Below are positions 7,628 through 15,551 of a stretch of 20,571 nt of DNA, piece after piece; within the stretch, counting starts at the first letter, position 1, and every line of letters starts with the position of its first letter. Below the pieces are notes generated by a model. The model saw only the letters and a program-made list of their open reading frames with translations, was not told the origin of the DNA and did no database searches. Source of the stretch: a bacterium. Lineage in GTDB: Bacteria; Bacillota; Clostridia; Oscillospirales; Acutalibacteraceae. Where the stretch lies: positions 1-20,571 of the forward strand of contig JAHKXX010000214.1 in NCBI GenBank assembly GCA_020627425.1, written 5' to 3'. A program made the translations under genes and the position numbers.

Positions 7628-9073
7628 TCATTTTTTTGCCCATGTCCCCGGATAGAATGCAAGCAGCAGTGGATAAACCTCCAGTCGTCCGAACAGCATA
7701 GTAAAGGACAGTATCAGCTTTGAAAAATCAGAATATTTTGAAAAGCTTGACATCGGGCCTATCTCTCCGAAGCCGGGTCCTACATTGTTAAAGCAGCTTA
7801 CGGCTGCGGTTATGTTTGTCTGAAAATCAAACGGCTCAAAGCTCAGTATAAAGAACACAAGAGCCATCATAAAAATATATATTGCAAAATATGATGTAAC
7901 TCCGGAAAGTGTAGCGGCGTCCACCGTCTTTCCGTCCAGCTTCACCGTCGGCATAGAGCGTGGATGAAGCAGCTTCTTTACATCACGCTTTATTATCTTC
8001 ACCAGCAGTACCACTCTTGCCAACTTCAGTCCACCGGCAGTAGATCCGGCACAACCTCCGACAAACATAAGCACAAAGATAACTCCCTTTGCAAGCTCCG
8101 GCCAGAGATTAAAATCAGTACTGGAATAGCCCGTGGTAGACATTATGGTCGCTACCTGAAAAACAGCGTGGCGCACGGAATCCCCGAAATTGTTGTACAG
8201 AGGATATATACTATAGGTTATTATTCCGCTTGAAACAAGCACTGTTCCTATAAACACCCATAGCTCGGTATTTTTCAGCGCCGTAGAAAACTTTCTCAGC
8301 AGTAGAAAATAGTAGATATTGAAGTTTATACCGAATATCAGCATAAACGCCGTGATCACCCACTGCAGATAGGGGCTGTAGCCCGAAAGGCTGTCAGCCT
8401 TTATTCCGAAGCCTCCGGTACCGGCTGTACCGAGTGCGTGTACTGCGCTGTCAAACAGAGGCATACCGCCTATAAGAAGGAATATCATCTCGACGACCGT
8501 CAGCACAAAATAAATAATATACAGTATCTTTGCTGTATCGCGTATCTTCGGCACAAGCTTTCCGACAACGGGTCCCGGCATCTCGGCGCGCATAATATGC
8601 ATACTTCTGCCGGACTCGGACGGCAGTATAGCCATGATAAGGACTATTACTCCCATGCCTCCGATCCAGTGTGTAAAGCTTCTCCAGAACAGCAGACCAT
8701 GGCTCATACTCTCTACATCGGTAAGGATGGACGAGCCTGTAGTGGTAAAGCCGCTGACCGTTTCAAAAAAAGCGTCAAAAAAATTTGGTATTTCTCTTGT
8801 TATCAAAAACGGCAGACAGCCTATCAGTGATAGTATTATCCACGACAGCGCTACCGTTGCGAAGCCCTCGCGCGCATACAGGTTTTTCTTGTCGGGCTTA
8901 AAGACTATCGTTGCCGTAAAGCCGAGAGCCAGCGAAAACGCTATGACTATCGCAAACGACACTACGCACCGTGTTTCTCCGTAACAGAGCGACACTATCA
9001 TCGGGAGTATCATCAGCACTCCTATAAGCTTTATTATCTGTCCTACATTATAAACAACCAGTCTTCTGTTCAT
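7628..9073 (-). CDS. trkH: Trk-type potassium uptake transporter, membrane subunit
   Basis: Polytopic inner-membrane K+ channel/transporter of the Trk/Ktr/HKT superfamily, working with the cytoplasmic TrkA encoded just upstream. 481 residues, as in E. coli TrkH (483). Four pore-loop repeats are visible, each with the filter glycine: GFTTTGSSIL, GTAGTGGFG, STTGYSSTDF and NNVGPGFGE. Between them are pairs of hydrophobic helices, and the C-terminus ends in a hydrophobic helix followed by PGTWAKK. The ATG is 19 nt after the trkA stop. Its ribosome binding site is weak (AAGG about 11 nt upstream), so translational coupling to trkA is likely. Confidence 0.94.
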   Translation of the reverse strand: MNRRLVVYNVGQIIKLIGVLMILPMIVSLCYGETRCVVSFAIVIAFSLALGFTATIVFKPDKKNLYAREGFATVALSWIILSLIGCLPFLITREIPNFFDAFFETVSGFTTTGSSILTDVESMSHGLLFWRSFTHWIGGMGVIVLIMAILPSESGRSMHIMRAEMPGPVVGKLVPKIRDTAKILYIIYFVLTVVEMIFLLIGGMPLFDSAVHALGTAGTGGFGIKADSLSGYSPYLQWVITAFMLIFGINFNIYYFLLLRKFSTALKNTELWVFIGTVLVSSGIITYSIYPLYNNFGDSVRHAVFQVATIMSTTGYSSTDFNLWPELAKGVIFVLMFVGGCAGSTAGGLKLARVVLLVKIIKRDVKKLLHPRSMPTVKLDGKTVDAATLSGVTSYFAIYIFMMALVFFILSFEPFDFQTNITAAVSCFNNVGPGFGEIGPMSSFSKYSDFSKLILSFTMLFGRLEVYPLLLAFYPGTWAKK

Positions 9074-9092
9074 ACTATATAACGCCTTGCCT

Positions 9093-10451
9093 TTATTTCA
9101 GAATATCCTCAAGATCATTGAGGCGCTGTCCGGCAGACAAAACTATGACCTTGTCGCCGTGAAGTATAACATCGTCACCTGTGGGGATCACCGCGTTTCT
9201 GCTGCGTATTATACCTGCTATAAGAATATTCGGGCGCAGCGACAGCTCCTTGAGCGGTGTTCCTATTCCGGTAAAGTCGGGACTTACGTTAAACTCAAGC
9301 GCCTCGGCTTTATCGTCCATTATTTTGTACAGAGTCTCTACGTTACTGCCCTTACTGTTTTCTATAGCTCTTGCATATCTTACAAGAACATCAGACACCG
9401 TCTTTCTGACGGATACTATTCTGTCGAGTCCCAGCTTCAGTGCAAGGTCGGTAAGCTCGTCACGGTTAAGCTTTGTTATAACAGTAGGTACTTTATGAGT
9501 GTGGGCAAAAATAGACATAAGTATATTTTCTTCGTCCGTACCCGTCAGGCTGATAAAAGCGTCCAGTCTGTCGAGTCCCTCCTCTAGCAGCAGCTCCTGC
9601 TGGGTACCGTCGCCGTTTATAAGTACAGCCTTTGGCAGGCTTTCGGAAAGCTCGGCGCATTTATCCGGGTTTTGCTCTACTATTTTCACGCTGTTGCCCC
9701 ACACAGCCAGCAGTCTGGCGAGATAATAGGCTATGCGGCTACCGCCGAGGAGCATTATATTTTTTGCCTGCTTTTTGTCTATGGACGCCGAGCGCAGGAA
9801 TTTTTGTATCTCATCCGGAGATGCAGTAAGACCTATTCTGTCGCCTGCCTGTATGACAAAGTTACCGTTGGGGACTATTACCTGTTCTCCCCTTTGCACA
9901 ACACAGACGAGGAATTTTCCCTTTAGTTTACTTCTCAGCTCTACAAGGGATTTATCGCACAGAATAGAATTTTCGGGTATTATAAGTTCTATTATCTCGA
10001 AATTTCTTCTCGAGAATGCCTCTATCTTTACAGCAGAGGGCAGTTTTAATATATTGATCATTTCCCTTGCGGCGAGCATTTCGGGATTTATCGCCATAGA
10101 AAGCTCCAACTGCTCACGCAGGAAGGTATGGTTTTTCATATTATATTCGGGGTTTCGTATTCTTGCAATGGTATGCTGCGCGCCCATCTTCTTTGCTATA
10201 AAGCAAGAGAGCATATTCAGCTCGTCCGAGCGTGTGACAGCCACAAACATTCCACAGCTGCTGACTCCTGCCTCCTCAAGCACCTCGCCGTCGGTGCCGC
10301 TGCCGCATACACCCATAACGTCATAGATATTGGCGATACTGTCTATTACGGTCGAACTAATATCTATGACCGTAACGCTATGTCCTTCCTCAACGAGGCT
10401 CTGAGTAAGCGTTTTTCCTATTTTTCCACATCCGACTATAATTATATCCAT
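9093..10451 (-). CDS. trkA: Trk system potassium uptake regulatory subunit (TrkA, two RCK domains)
   Basis: Cytoplasmic peripheral subunit that gates TrkH in response to nucleotides (NAD(H) in E. coli TrkA). 452 residues, close to E. coli TrkA (458). It has the duplicated RCK architecture: a first Rossmann fold with IVGCGKIGK (5-13), a TrkA-C domain ending in VQAGDRIGL-like sequence near residue 205, a second Rossmann fold starting IMLLGGSRIAYYLARLL (about 230), and a second TrkA-C domain to the end (HGDKVIVLSAG). The ATG at 10451 has GAGGG 7 nt upstream and is directly followed by the Rossmann strand. An upstream in-frame start at 10499 would overlap the promoter and is rejected. First gene of trkA-trkH-rsmA. 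Confidence 0.95.
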   Translation of the reverse strand: MDIIIVGCGKIGKTLTQSLVEEGHSVTVIDISSTVIDSIANIYDVMGVCGSGTDGEVLEEAGVSSCGMFVAVTRSDELNMLSCFIAKKMGAQHTIARIRNPEYNMKNHTFLREQLELSMAINPEMLAAREMINILKLPSAVKIEAFSRRNFEIIELIIPENSILCDKSLVELRSKLKGKFLVCVVQRGEQVIVPNGNFVIQAGDRIGLTASPDEIQKFLRSASIDKKQAKNIMLLGGSRIAYYLARLLAVWGNSVKIVEQNPDKCAELSESLPKAVLINGDGTQQELLLEEGLDRLDAFISLTGTDEENILMSIFAHTHKVPTVITKLNRDELTDLALKLGLDRIVSVRKTVSDVLVRYARAIENSKGSNVETLYKIMDDKAEALEFNVSPDFTGIGTPLKELSLRPNILIAGIIRSRNAVIPTGDDVILHGDKVIVLSAGQRLNDLEDILK

Positions 10452-10487
10452 AGAAAAGCCCTCTTTAATATATTCATATTCCGTCAT

Positions 10488-10518
10488 ATTATAACACACT
10501 TTACTGCCCTTGTGTCAA
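10488..10518 (-). promoter_or_regulatory. Promoter of trkA-trkH-rsmA
   Basis: On the minus strand TTGACA (10513-10518) and TATAAT (10488-10493) are separated by 19 nt, longer than ideal. The -10 has a TGT extension (TGTTATAAT) that could compensate. It is 37 bp from the trkA ATG. Confidence 0.6.
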
Positions 10519-10611
10519 TAATTCTATAAAATACCATTTATTCGACGTATTGCTCAATTTCCACCCTGAATTATACTATTTTTTATCCAAAGCGGCGCCG
10601 GCGCCCGCGCG

Positions 10612-10767
10612 GCGGAGTGCCTCCGCGGTCAAGCAGCGTGACGCTGCACCCTGAACGCGCACTCCACTTGATTTTAACGCCAACTTTCTTAACACGCGTA
10701 CGAGCTGTATTTATTGTCCCTCTCAGTCCGCGTTACAGTGCGCGAATCAACCGCGGAGGCACTCCGC
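10612..10767 (-). repeat. Family 2 palindromic repeat between trkA and gpsA
   Basis: GCGGAGTGCCTCCGCGG (10612-10628) and its exact reverse complement (10751-10767) are 17-bp perfect terminal inverted repeats. GCAGCGTGACGCTGC (10633-10647) is an inner hairpin. The reverse complement of the interior aligns with the core of the copy at 5992-6135, and the 10612-10660 part aligns with the copy at 1-97 (shared GCAGCGTGACGCTGCACCCT). Just outside, GGCGCCGGCGCC (10594-10605) is a perfect 12-bp palindrome. Apart from the two flanking promoters, the 400-bp gap between trkA and gpsA holds nothing else. Confidence 0.75.
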
Positions 10768-10773
10768 TAAAAT

Positions 10774-10817
10774 TTGTATAAATGGCTATAGCATTTTATA
10801 TTTGTTTATGCTATAAT
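10774..10817 (+). promoter_or_regulatory. Promoter region of the gpsA-like gene
   Basis: TGCTATAAT (10809-10817) is an extended -10 with a perfect TATAAT. An overlapping alternative is TTGTAT (10774-10779), 17 nt, TATATT (10797-10802). Either would start transcription 25-45 nt before the ATG at 10854. The family 2 repeat ends 6 bp before this region. Confidence 0.55.
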
Positions 10818-10853
10818 TCATAGATAGAACAGTGATAATGGAGGTTTTTCGTT

Positions 10854-11810
10854 ATGAATATAACATTGCTCGGCTGCGGCAGATGGGGCTCGTTTATCGG
10901 CTGGTATCTTGACAAAATAGGACACAACGTCACTATATGGGGTCTTTCTGATGCACCTCAGTTTATAGAGCTGAGAGATACAAGAAAAAACAATATGCTC
11001 TCCTTTCGTGAAAGCATAAAATTATCCGATGATCTTAAAGCCTCGGTAAACAGCGCCGATGTTATGATCATTTCTATCAGCTCTCAGGCTCTGCGCTCTT
11101 TTCTCGGCACTCTCAAAAAGCAGGAACTTGCCGGCAAAAAGCTGGTACTGTGTATGAAGGGCATAGAGGCGTCAACAGGCAAGCGCCTTACCGAGATAGT
11201 ACACGAGGAGCTTGGTGACATTCCTACGGCTATATGGGTAGGTCCCGGACATCCTCAGGACTTTTCAAACAATATTCCCAACTGTATGGTAATAGACTCC
11301 CTTGACAAAGAGCTGAAGATAGGGCTTATAAAAGAATTTTCGAGCGAGCTTATACGCTTTTATGTCGGTGCTGATCTTATCGGCAACGAAGTAGGCGCAG
11401 CCGCAAAGAACACTATAGGGATCGCTGCCGGAATGCTTGACGGACTGAATCTTTCCTCCTTGAAGGGTGCGCTTATGTCACGCGGCACAAGAGAGATCTC
11501 TAGACTTATAAAGGCTATGGGCGGAAACGAGCTGTCCGCATACGGTCTGTGTCACCTTGGCGATTACGAGGCTACGCTTTTCTCTCAGTACAGTCACAAC
11601 AGACGTTTCGGCGAAATGCTCGTTCGGGGAGAGCGCTTCGGTCTGCTGGCAGAGGGCGTAGACACGACAAAGGCTCTTCTTCTTCTGGGAGAAAAATACG
11701 GAGTAGATCTGCCGATATGTAAGACCGTAAACAATGTTATAAATAACACCGTATCCGCAAAGGAAGGTCTGTCCGAGCTTTTCCTGAGAAGCATAAAGCA
11801 GGAATTCTGA
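10854..11810 (+). CDS. gpsA: NAD(P)H-dependent glycerol-3-phosphate dehydrogenase-like protein
   Basis: Resembles GpsA, which reduces dihydroxyacetone phosphate to sn-glycerol 3-phosphate for phospholipid synthesis. 318 residues (family about 330). The N-terminal Rossmann motif is LLGCGRWGSF (5-14), then MKGIE (101-105). The C-terminal helical domain has GNEVGAAAKNTIGIAAG (177-193) with the expected catalytic lysine at K185, followed by RGTREISRL. It is divergent: the usual GPS-H/F-A segment is GPGHPQDF (130-137), and the usual LGDL..T..S..SRN block reads LGDYEATLFSQYSHNRRFG. It may be a lineage version of GpsA or a paralogue with another polyol-phosphate substrate, so the symbol is tentative. 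GGAGG lies 9 nt before the ATG. The NYN-like gene follows after 45 bp. Confidence 0.82.
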   Translation: MNITLLGCGRWGSFIGWYLDKIGHNVTIWGLSDAPQFIELRDTRKNNMLSFRESIKLSDDLKASVNSADVMIISISSQALRSFLGTLKKQELAGKKLVLCMKGIEASTGKRLTEIVHEELGDIPTAIWVGPGHPQDFSNNIPNCMVIDSLDKELKIGLIKEFSSELIRFYVGADLIGNEVGAAAKNTIGIAAGMLDGLNLSSLKGALMSRGTREISRLIKAMGGNELSAYGLCHLGDYEATLFSQYSHNRRFGEMLVRGERFGLLAEGVDTTKALLLLGEKYGVDLPICKTVNNVINNTVSAKEGLSELFLRSIKQEF

Positions 11811-11855
11811 AACACAAGGCAGTAAAGGATCAATAAATAAACAGGAGTTTTAAAA

Positions 11856-13106
11856 GTGGGAACTTGTTATCTGATAGATTTTGAAAATGTACGCGAAAAC
11901 GGTATTTACGGCATAAAGGAGCTGTCGGGAGAGGATATTGTCGTGATCTTTTATACCGACAACGCAAAGACCTGCTCTCTGGATATTTTCAGCGAAAACA
12001 AAGAGGTACGCATAGACGCGATAAAGGCGCCGATTGGGAACCAGTCGCTTGATATACATCTTATGTCCTACCTTGGCTACATAATAAAAAAATACGGCAG
12101 TGAAATGCAGTACTGCATAGTAAGCCTTGACAGGGGCTATGACAGGATCTTCCCCTTCTGGAAGGATTACGAAAATGTTTCTGTAACGCGCAGAGCACAG
12201 ATCTCGGTAATAGCTCCGCTTACCGAGACAAAAAAATCGGCAAGGCTCTCTGTAAAGGGAGCTGCACCAAAGCTAAAGAGAAAAGCAATGCCGAAAAAGG
12301 AAGAAAAAGCCGAGGAGACCCTCAGTGCAAAGCCGCAAAAGCCTGTAAAGACCGAGAACACAGAGCCGGGGGACTCCGGAAAGCTAAAAAAAAGAGGGAT
12401 CCCGAAAAAAATACAGCTTAACACCGATCTGTTTAAAGCCTTAAAGGAAAACAAGCCGGCATATAATTCCGAAGTTTTCGGCTTTATCGGAAAAACAGCC
12501 TCTGCATACTACGGAAAACCCGATTTTGCCGGGAACGTAACACAAGAGATCGCAAAAAGATTTCCCGAAGAGTCTGCGAATATAATACGGCTGATAGCCG
12601 GTGTTCTTGATAACTATGACGAACACACAGAGGAACATACTGTGGCAGAGCAGGCAGCAGAAGCTGTACCGTCCTTTGAGCCTGTAGCTACAGAGCCTGA
12701 TGTAAGCGACAGTGCAGACAATAATGCAGAGCAGATAAGCGATGCTGTCACAGACCCCGTACAGCAGGAAGAAAAGAAGACCGACAAAAAGAAGTCGGAC
12801 AAAAAGAAGTCCGAAAAAAAGAAATCCGCAAAAAGAGCAAAAAAGAAAGCGGACGAGGAAAAAACAAAAGCCGCCGACGAGTCCGGGGAGTCTGTACAGC
12901 AACTAAGACAGGAGATAACGGACATTATTTCCGACTCGGAATTTGCAGGAGCGGACATAGACAGGATAATGACTATAATAAACGACAACAAAAGCCACAA
13001 CAGAGCAAAGCAGAAAATATATCTCGCCCTTATGGCTTCCTTTGGTCACGACAAGGGACTAAAAATGTACGGACTGATAAAGCCGAACGTAGCAAGGTTT
13101 CTATAA
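11856..13106 (+). CDS. NYN/PIN-like domain protein with lysine-rich linker, putative nuclease
   Basis: 416 residues from a GTG start with AGGAG 8 nt upstream. Residues 1-125 look like a PIN-like (NYN-type) nuclease fold: LIDFENV (6-12) with D8 and N11, a central GNQSLDIHLMSYLGYII (61-77) with D66, and VSLDRGYDRIF (89-99) with D92 and D96, giving a plausible metal-binding acidic cluster. Residues about 126-185 are Lys/Pro/Glu-rich. A short helical segment (about 186-255) is followed by an acidic stretch and the repeat DKKKSDKKKSEKKKSAKR (about 310-327). A helical C-terminal domain follows (about 345-416). The likely role is RNA binding or cleavage, but no substrate can be named. Second gene after gpsA; a family 1 element begins 23 nt after its stop. 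Confidence 0.8.
   Translation: MGTCYLIDFENVRENGIYGIKELSGEDIVVIFYTDNAKTCSLDIFSENKEVRIDAIKAPIGNQSLDIHLMSYLGYIIKKYGSEMQYCIVSLDRGYDRIFPFWKDYENVSVTRRAQISVIAPLTETKKSARLSVKGAAPKLKRKAMPKKEEKAEETLSAKPQKPVKTENTEPGDSGKLKKRGIPKKIQLNTDLFKALKENKPAYNSEVFGFIGKTASAYYGKPDFAGNVTQEIAKRFPEESANIIRLIAGVLDNYDEHTEEHTVAEQAAEAVPSFEPVATEPDVSDSADNNAEQISDAVTDPVQQEEKKTDKKKSDKKKSEKKKSAKRAKKKADEEKTKAADESGESVQQLRQEITDIISDSEFAGADIDRIMTIINDNKSHNRAKQKIYLALMASFGHDKGLKMYGLIKPNVARFL
12778..12834 (+). repeat. In-gene tandem repeat encoding (D/E)KKKS units
   Basis: About four imperfect 15-nt units (GACAAAAAGAAGTCG, GACAAAAAGAAGTCC, GAAAAAAAGAAATCC) encode DKKKS-DKKKS-EKKKS-AKR. They form a highly basic flexible linker in the NYN-like protein. 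The units are in frame, so changes in copy number would vary linker length without a frameshift. Confidence 0.75.
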
Positions 13107-13129
13107 CTTAAAGCTGAGTACGTTGGGGT

Positions 13130-13381
13130 CAATGTCGGTAACTTGAGGTTTCAGGTTCGCTGCCTTACGGCAGCGAGGCACATTATTTAACAACCGCTAC
13201 AAGGGGAAGCCCTCTTTCCCAGGGCTTCCCCTCTCAAAAAACAGTCCACCGGACTGTTTTTTGATTCACCCCTTGCGGAGGGATCAGACAAAAAGAGTTT
13301 CGCGCTCTGCGGAGCGCGACCAGAGGCTCTGCCTCTGGACTCCGCCGCCTTTGTAAAGGCGGGCGAAACTTTTGTGTTTTT
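13130..13381 (+). mobile_element. Family 1 multi-hairpin MITE-like element, copy A (right end missing)
   Basis: The left end CAATGTCGGTAACTTGAGG (13130-13148) matches copy C's end at 15 of 19 positions. Inside are tandem hairpins: 13157-13176, 13203-13231 (11-bp stem GGGGAAGCCCT), 13236-13262 (12-bp stem AAAAAACAGTCC), 13300-13319 (TCGCGCTC), 13320-13338 (CCAGAGG) and 13345-13362 (CCGCCTTT). Similarity to copies B and C stops in the T-run after AACTTTTGTG; no right inverted end is present, so this copy is truncated. It fills the gap between two convergent genes. The hairpin with flanking A and T runs may also terminate transcription. Confidence 0.8.
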
Positions 13382-13407
13382 TAAAAAAGAAAAAATTATT
13401 AAAAAAT

Positions 13408-13448
13408 AAAAGACCACGGTATTAATTGATAATAATACCGCGGTCTTT
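13408..13448. terminator. Bidirectional terminator between the NYN-like gene and metA
   Basis: AGACCACGGTATT (13411-13423) pairs with AATACCGCGGTCT (13434-13446) with one mismatch. A-rich sequence precedes it and TTTGTTTTTTTG follows, so it can terminate both convergent transcripts. It is about 13 bp past the metA stop. Confidence 0.85.
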
Positions 13449-13460
13449 GTTTTTTTGTTA

Positions 13461-14387
13461 TCACTTGAAGGATCTTATTTCCTTAACGTCAAACGGAGTC
13501 TGCTGATATACAAAGTAGTTCAGCCAGTTTGAATAAAGAATAGTAGCATAGCTTCTCCATGTAAGCTGGGGCAGTGCTCTCGGGTCGTTGCCGGGGAAAT
13601 AGTTATACGGCAGGGCGGGCTTTATACCCTTGTTGCAGTCACGGAAGTATTCACCGGCAAGGGTGTTTCTGTCATATTCGGCGTGACCGAAAACAAAAAA
13701 CTGTCTGCCGTTTTTGTTTGCAACTATAGCAGTGCCGGCAAGGCTTGACGAGGCGAGTATCTCCAGATCATCGTGCTGTAGAATATCCGCACGGTGTATG
13801 CCGGTATAGCGTGAATGCGGGATAAGTATCTTGTCGTCGAAGCCGCGCATAAGCGGATGGAAAATGTCCTTTATCCTGTGTACATAGACCCCAGAAAGCT
13901 TTTCGGGGAGAACATATTTCTGTATGCCGTAATGGTAATACATCGCTGCCTGTGCGCCCCAGCATATATGAAACGTACTGTATACATTATGTACCGACCA
14001 CTCCATTATCTCACAAAGCTCTGACCAGTAGTCGACCTCCTCATAGGGAAGCAGCTCTACCGGAGCGCCTGTAATTATCATACCGTCAAAATAATCGTCC
14101 CGTACCTCGTCAAATGTCTTGTAGAACTTTGTCAGATGCTCCTGCGGAGTATTCTTTGATATATGGGTTGCCGTTTGCAGCAGCTCTATATCCACCTGTA
14201 TGGGGGTGTTTCCGAGGAGCCTCAGCAGCTGAGTCTCGGTTTCTATCTTGGTGGGCATCAGATTCAGAATAAGTATCTTCAGCGGTCTTATATTCTGTGA
14301 CTCTGCCCTCTCGTTTGTCATTACAAATATGTTTTCGGACTCCAGCACCTTGTACGCAGGAAGTCCGCTTTGTATCTTTATCGGCAT
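13461..14387 (-). CDS. metA: Homoserine O-acyltransferase (predicted acetyl-CoA specific)
   Basis: First committed enzyme of methionine synthesis, acylating homoserine in the cytoplasm. 308 residues (E. coli MetA 309). Numbering coincides with characterised MetA proteins: nucleophile C142 in HICWGAQ, and H235 and E237 in GHAEYD. Position 111 is Glu (GAPVELL). In work on Bacillus cereus versus E. coli MetA, Glu111 gives acetyl-CoA and Gly111 succinyl-CoA specificity, so this should be a homoserine O-acetyltransferase (often labelled metAA). The ATG has GGAAGAGAG upstream. It follows rpoD by 36 bp on the same strand with no terminator, so it may be read from the dnaG-rpoD transcript. No SAM or T-box leader fits in the gap. 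Confidence 0.95.
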   Translation of the reverse strand: MPIKIQSGLPAYKVLESENIFVMTNERAESQNIRPLKILILNLMPTKIETETQLLRLLGNTPIQVDIELLQTATHISKNTPQEHLTKFYKTFDEVRDDYFDGMIITGAPVELLPYEEVDYWSELCEIMEWSVHNVYSTFHICWGAQAAMYYHYGIQKYVLPEKLSGVYVHRIKDIFHPLMRGFDDKILIPHSRYTGIHRADILQHDDLEILASSSLAGTAIVANKNGRQFFVFGHAEYDRNTLAGEYFRDCNKGIKPALPYNYFPGNDPRALPQLTWRSYATILYSNWLNYFVYQQTPFDVKEIRSFK

Positions 14388-14423
14388 TTTATCTCTCTTC
14401 CTTTTTCTTTATTGAAAAACGGC

Positions 14424-15536
14424 TCAGTCCAAAAAGTCCTTCAGCTTTTTACTTCTGCTCGGATGGCGAAGCTTTCTCAGAGCCTTTGCTTCTATCTGTC
14501 TGATACGCTCTCTGGTGACGTTGAACACCTCGCCTACTTCCTCCAGAGTGCGGGATCGGCCGTCCTCCAGTCCGAAGCGCAGCTTCAGCACGCTTTCCTC
14601 ACGGGGAGTAAGCGTAGACAGCACATCGGCAAGCTGTTCCTTGAGCAGTGTGTGTGAAGCCGCGTCCTGTGGTGCAGGCGCGTCATCATCGGGGATAAAG
14701 TCGCCGAGGTGGCTGTCCTCCTCCTCGCCGATAGGCGTCTCGAGCGATACAGGCTCCTGAGCCACACGCATTATCTCGCGCACCTTGTCTGTCGGCATAC
14801 CGAGCACCTCGGATATTTCCTCGGCTGTAGGCTCGTGTCCGTTCTGATGCAGCAGCTGGCTTGATACCTTCTTTACCTTGTTTATGGTCTCTACCATGTG
14901 TACGGGTATTCTTATGGTCCTTGCCTGATCTGCTATAGCTCTTGTTATAGCCTGTCTTATCCACCATGTAGCATAGGTAGAGAATTTGAAGCCCTTGGTA
15001 TAGTCAAACTTTTCTACCGCCTTTATAAGACCGAGGTTGCCCTCCTGAATAAGATCAAGGAACTGCATTCCGCGTCCGAGATACCTCTTTGCAATACTTA
15101 CAACAAGTCTCAGGTTTGCCTCCGAAAGACGTTTTTTGGCGTTAGTATCGCCGTTTGCTATCTTTATAGCAAGCTCCATCTCCTCATCGGGCGTCAGCAG
15201 AGGCACCCTGCCTATTTCCTTCAGATATATCTTTACAGGGTCGTCTATGGCAATATTCTCTATCTGTGGCTCTTCGGTATCGTCGTCGGTAAGATCACCG
15301 CCTGCTGCAATATTGGAGAGCTGGGCGTCGTCAAGCATTATATCATCCAGGGTCTCTACTATCTCTACACCATTTGTCTCCAGCGTATCGTAAAATTTTT
15401 CAAGCTGCTCGGGATCCATATCCATCTCGCCGATAGCGTCAAGTATCTCCTTGTTCGTCAGCTGACCCTTTGTCTTGCCTGTTTCCATCAGATCCTTCAG
15501 GATGGTTTTCTTGTCCGGCTGTGCTGCATTTGCCAT
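14424..15536 (-). CDS. rpoD: RNA polymerase primary sigma factor (sigma-70/sigma-A)
   Basis: Housekeeping sigma factor that directs RNA polymerase to -10/-35 promoters. 370 residues, as in Bacillus SigA (371). In order: region 1.1 (about 1-75), an acidic linker, region 1.2 (DDPVKIYLKEIGRVPLLT, 98-115), region 2 (about 135-205, with the core-binding QFLDLIQEGNLGLIKAVEKFD and the promoter-melting YATWWIRQAITRAIADQ), region 3 (about 215-285), and region 4 with the helix-turn-helix RTLEEVGEVFNVTRERIRQIEAKALRKLRHP. The ATG has GGAGG 8 nt upstream. It starts 15 bp after dnaG, the classic primase-sigma arrangement. Also known as sigA in Gram-positive bacteria. Confidence 0.98.
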   Translation of the reverse strand: MANAAQPDKKTILKDLMETGKTKGQLTNKEILDAIGEMDMDPEQLEKFYDTLETNGVEIVETLDDIMLDDAQLSNIAAGGDLTDDDTEEPQIENIAIDDPVKIYLKEIGRVPLLTPDEEMELAIKIANGDTNAKKRLSEANLRLVVSIAKRYLGRGMQFLDLIQEGNLGLIKAVEKFDYTKGFKFSTYATWWIRQAITRAIADQARTIRIPVHMVETINKVKKVSSQLLHQNGHEPTAEEISEVLGMPTDKVREIMRVAQEPVSLETPIGEEEDSHLGDFIPDDDAPAPQDAASHTLLKEQLADVLSTLTPREESVLKLRFGLEDGRSRTLEEVGEVFNVTRERIRQIEAKALRKLRHPSRSKKLKDFLD

Positions 15537-15551
15537 AATAAATTCCTCCGT

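Noticed and set aside
10594..10605. Perfect palindrome GGCGCCGGCGCC as a regulator site
   Set aside because: It adjoins the family 2 end and is pure G/C; more likely part of the repeat border than an operator.
12441..13000. Minus-strand ORFs rich in Phe, Leu and Ser opposite the NYN-like gene
   Set aside because: They are the reverse complement of the lysine-rich linker (AAA/AAG read as TTT/CTT), which mimics membrane protein composition.
13200..13365. Tandem hairpins considered as a CRISPR array
   Set aside because: The stems differ from each other, with no regular repeat-spacer period and no cas genes nearby.
13187..13417. Minus-strand ORF of 76 codons
   Set aside because: It is a translation of the family 1 copy A hairpins; no RBS and no protein-like composition.
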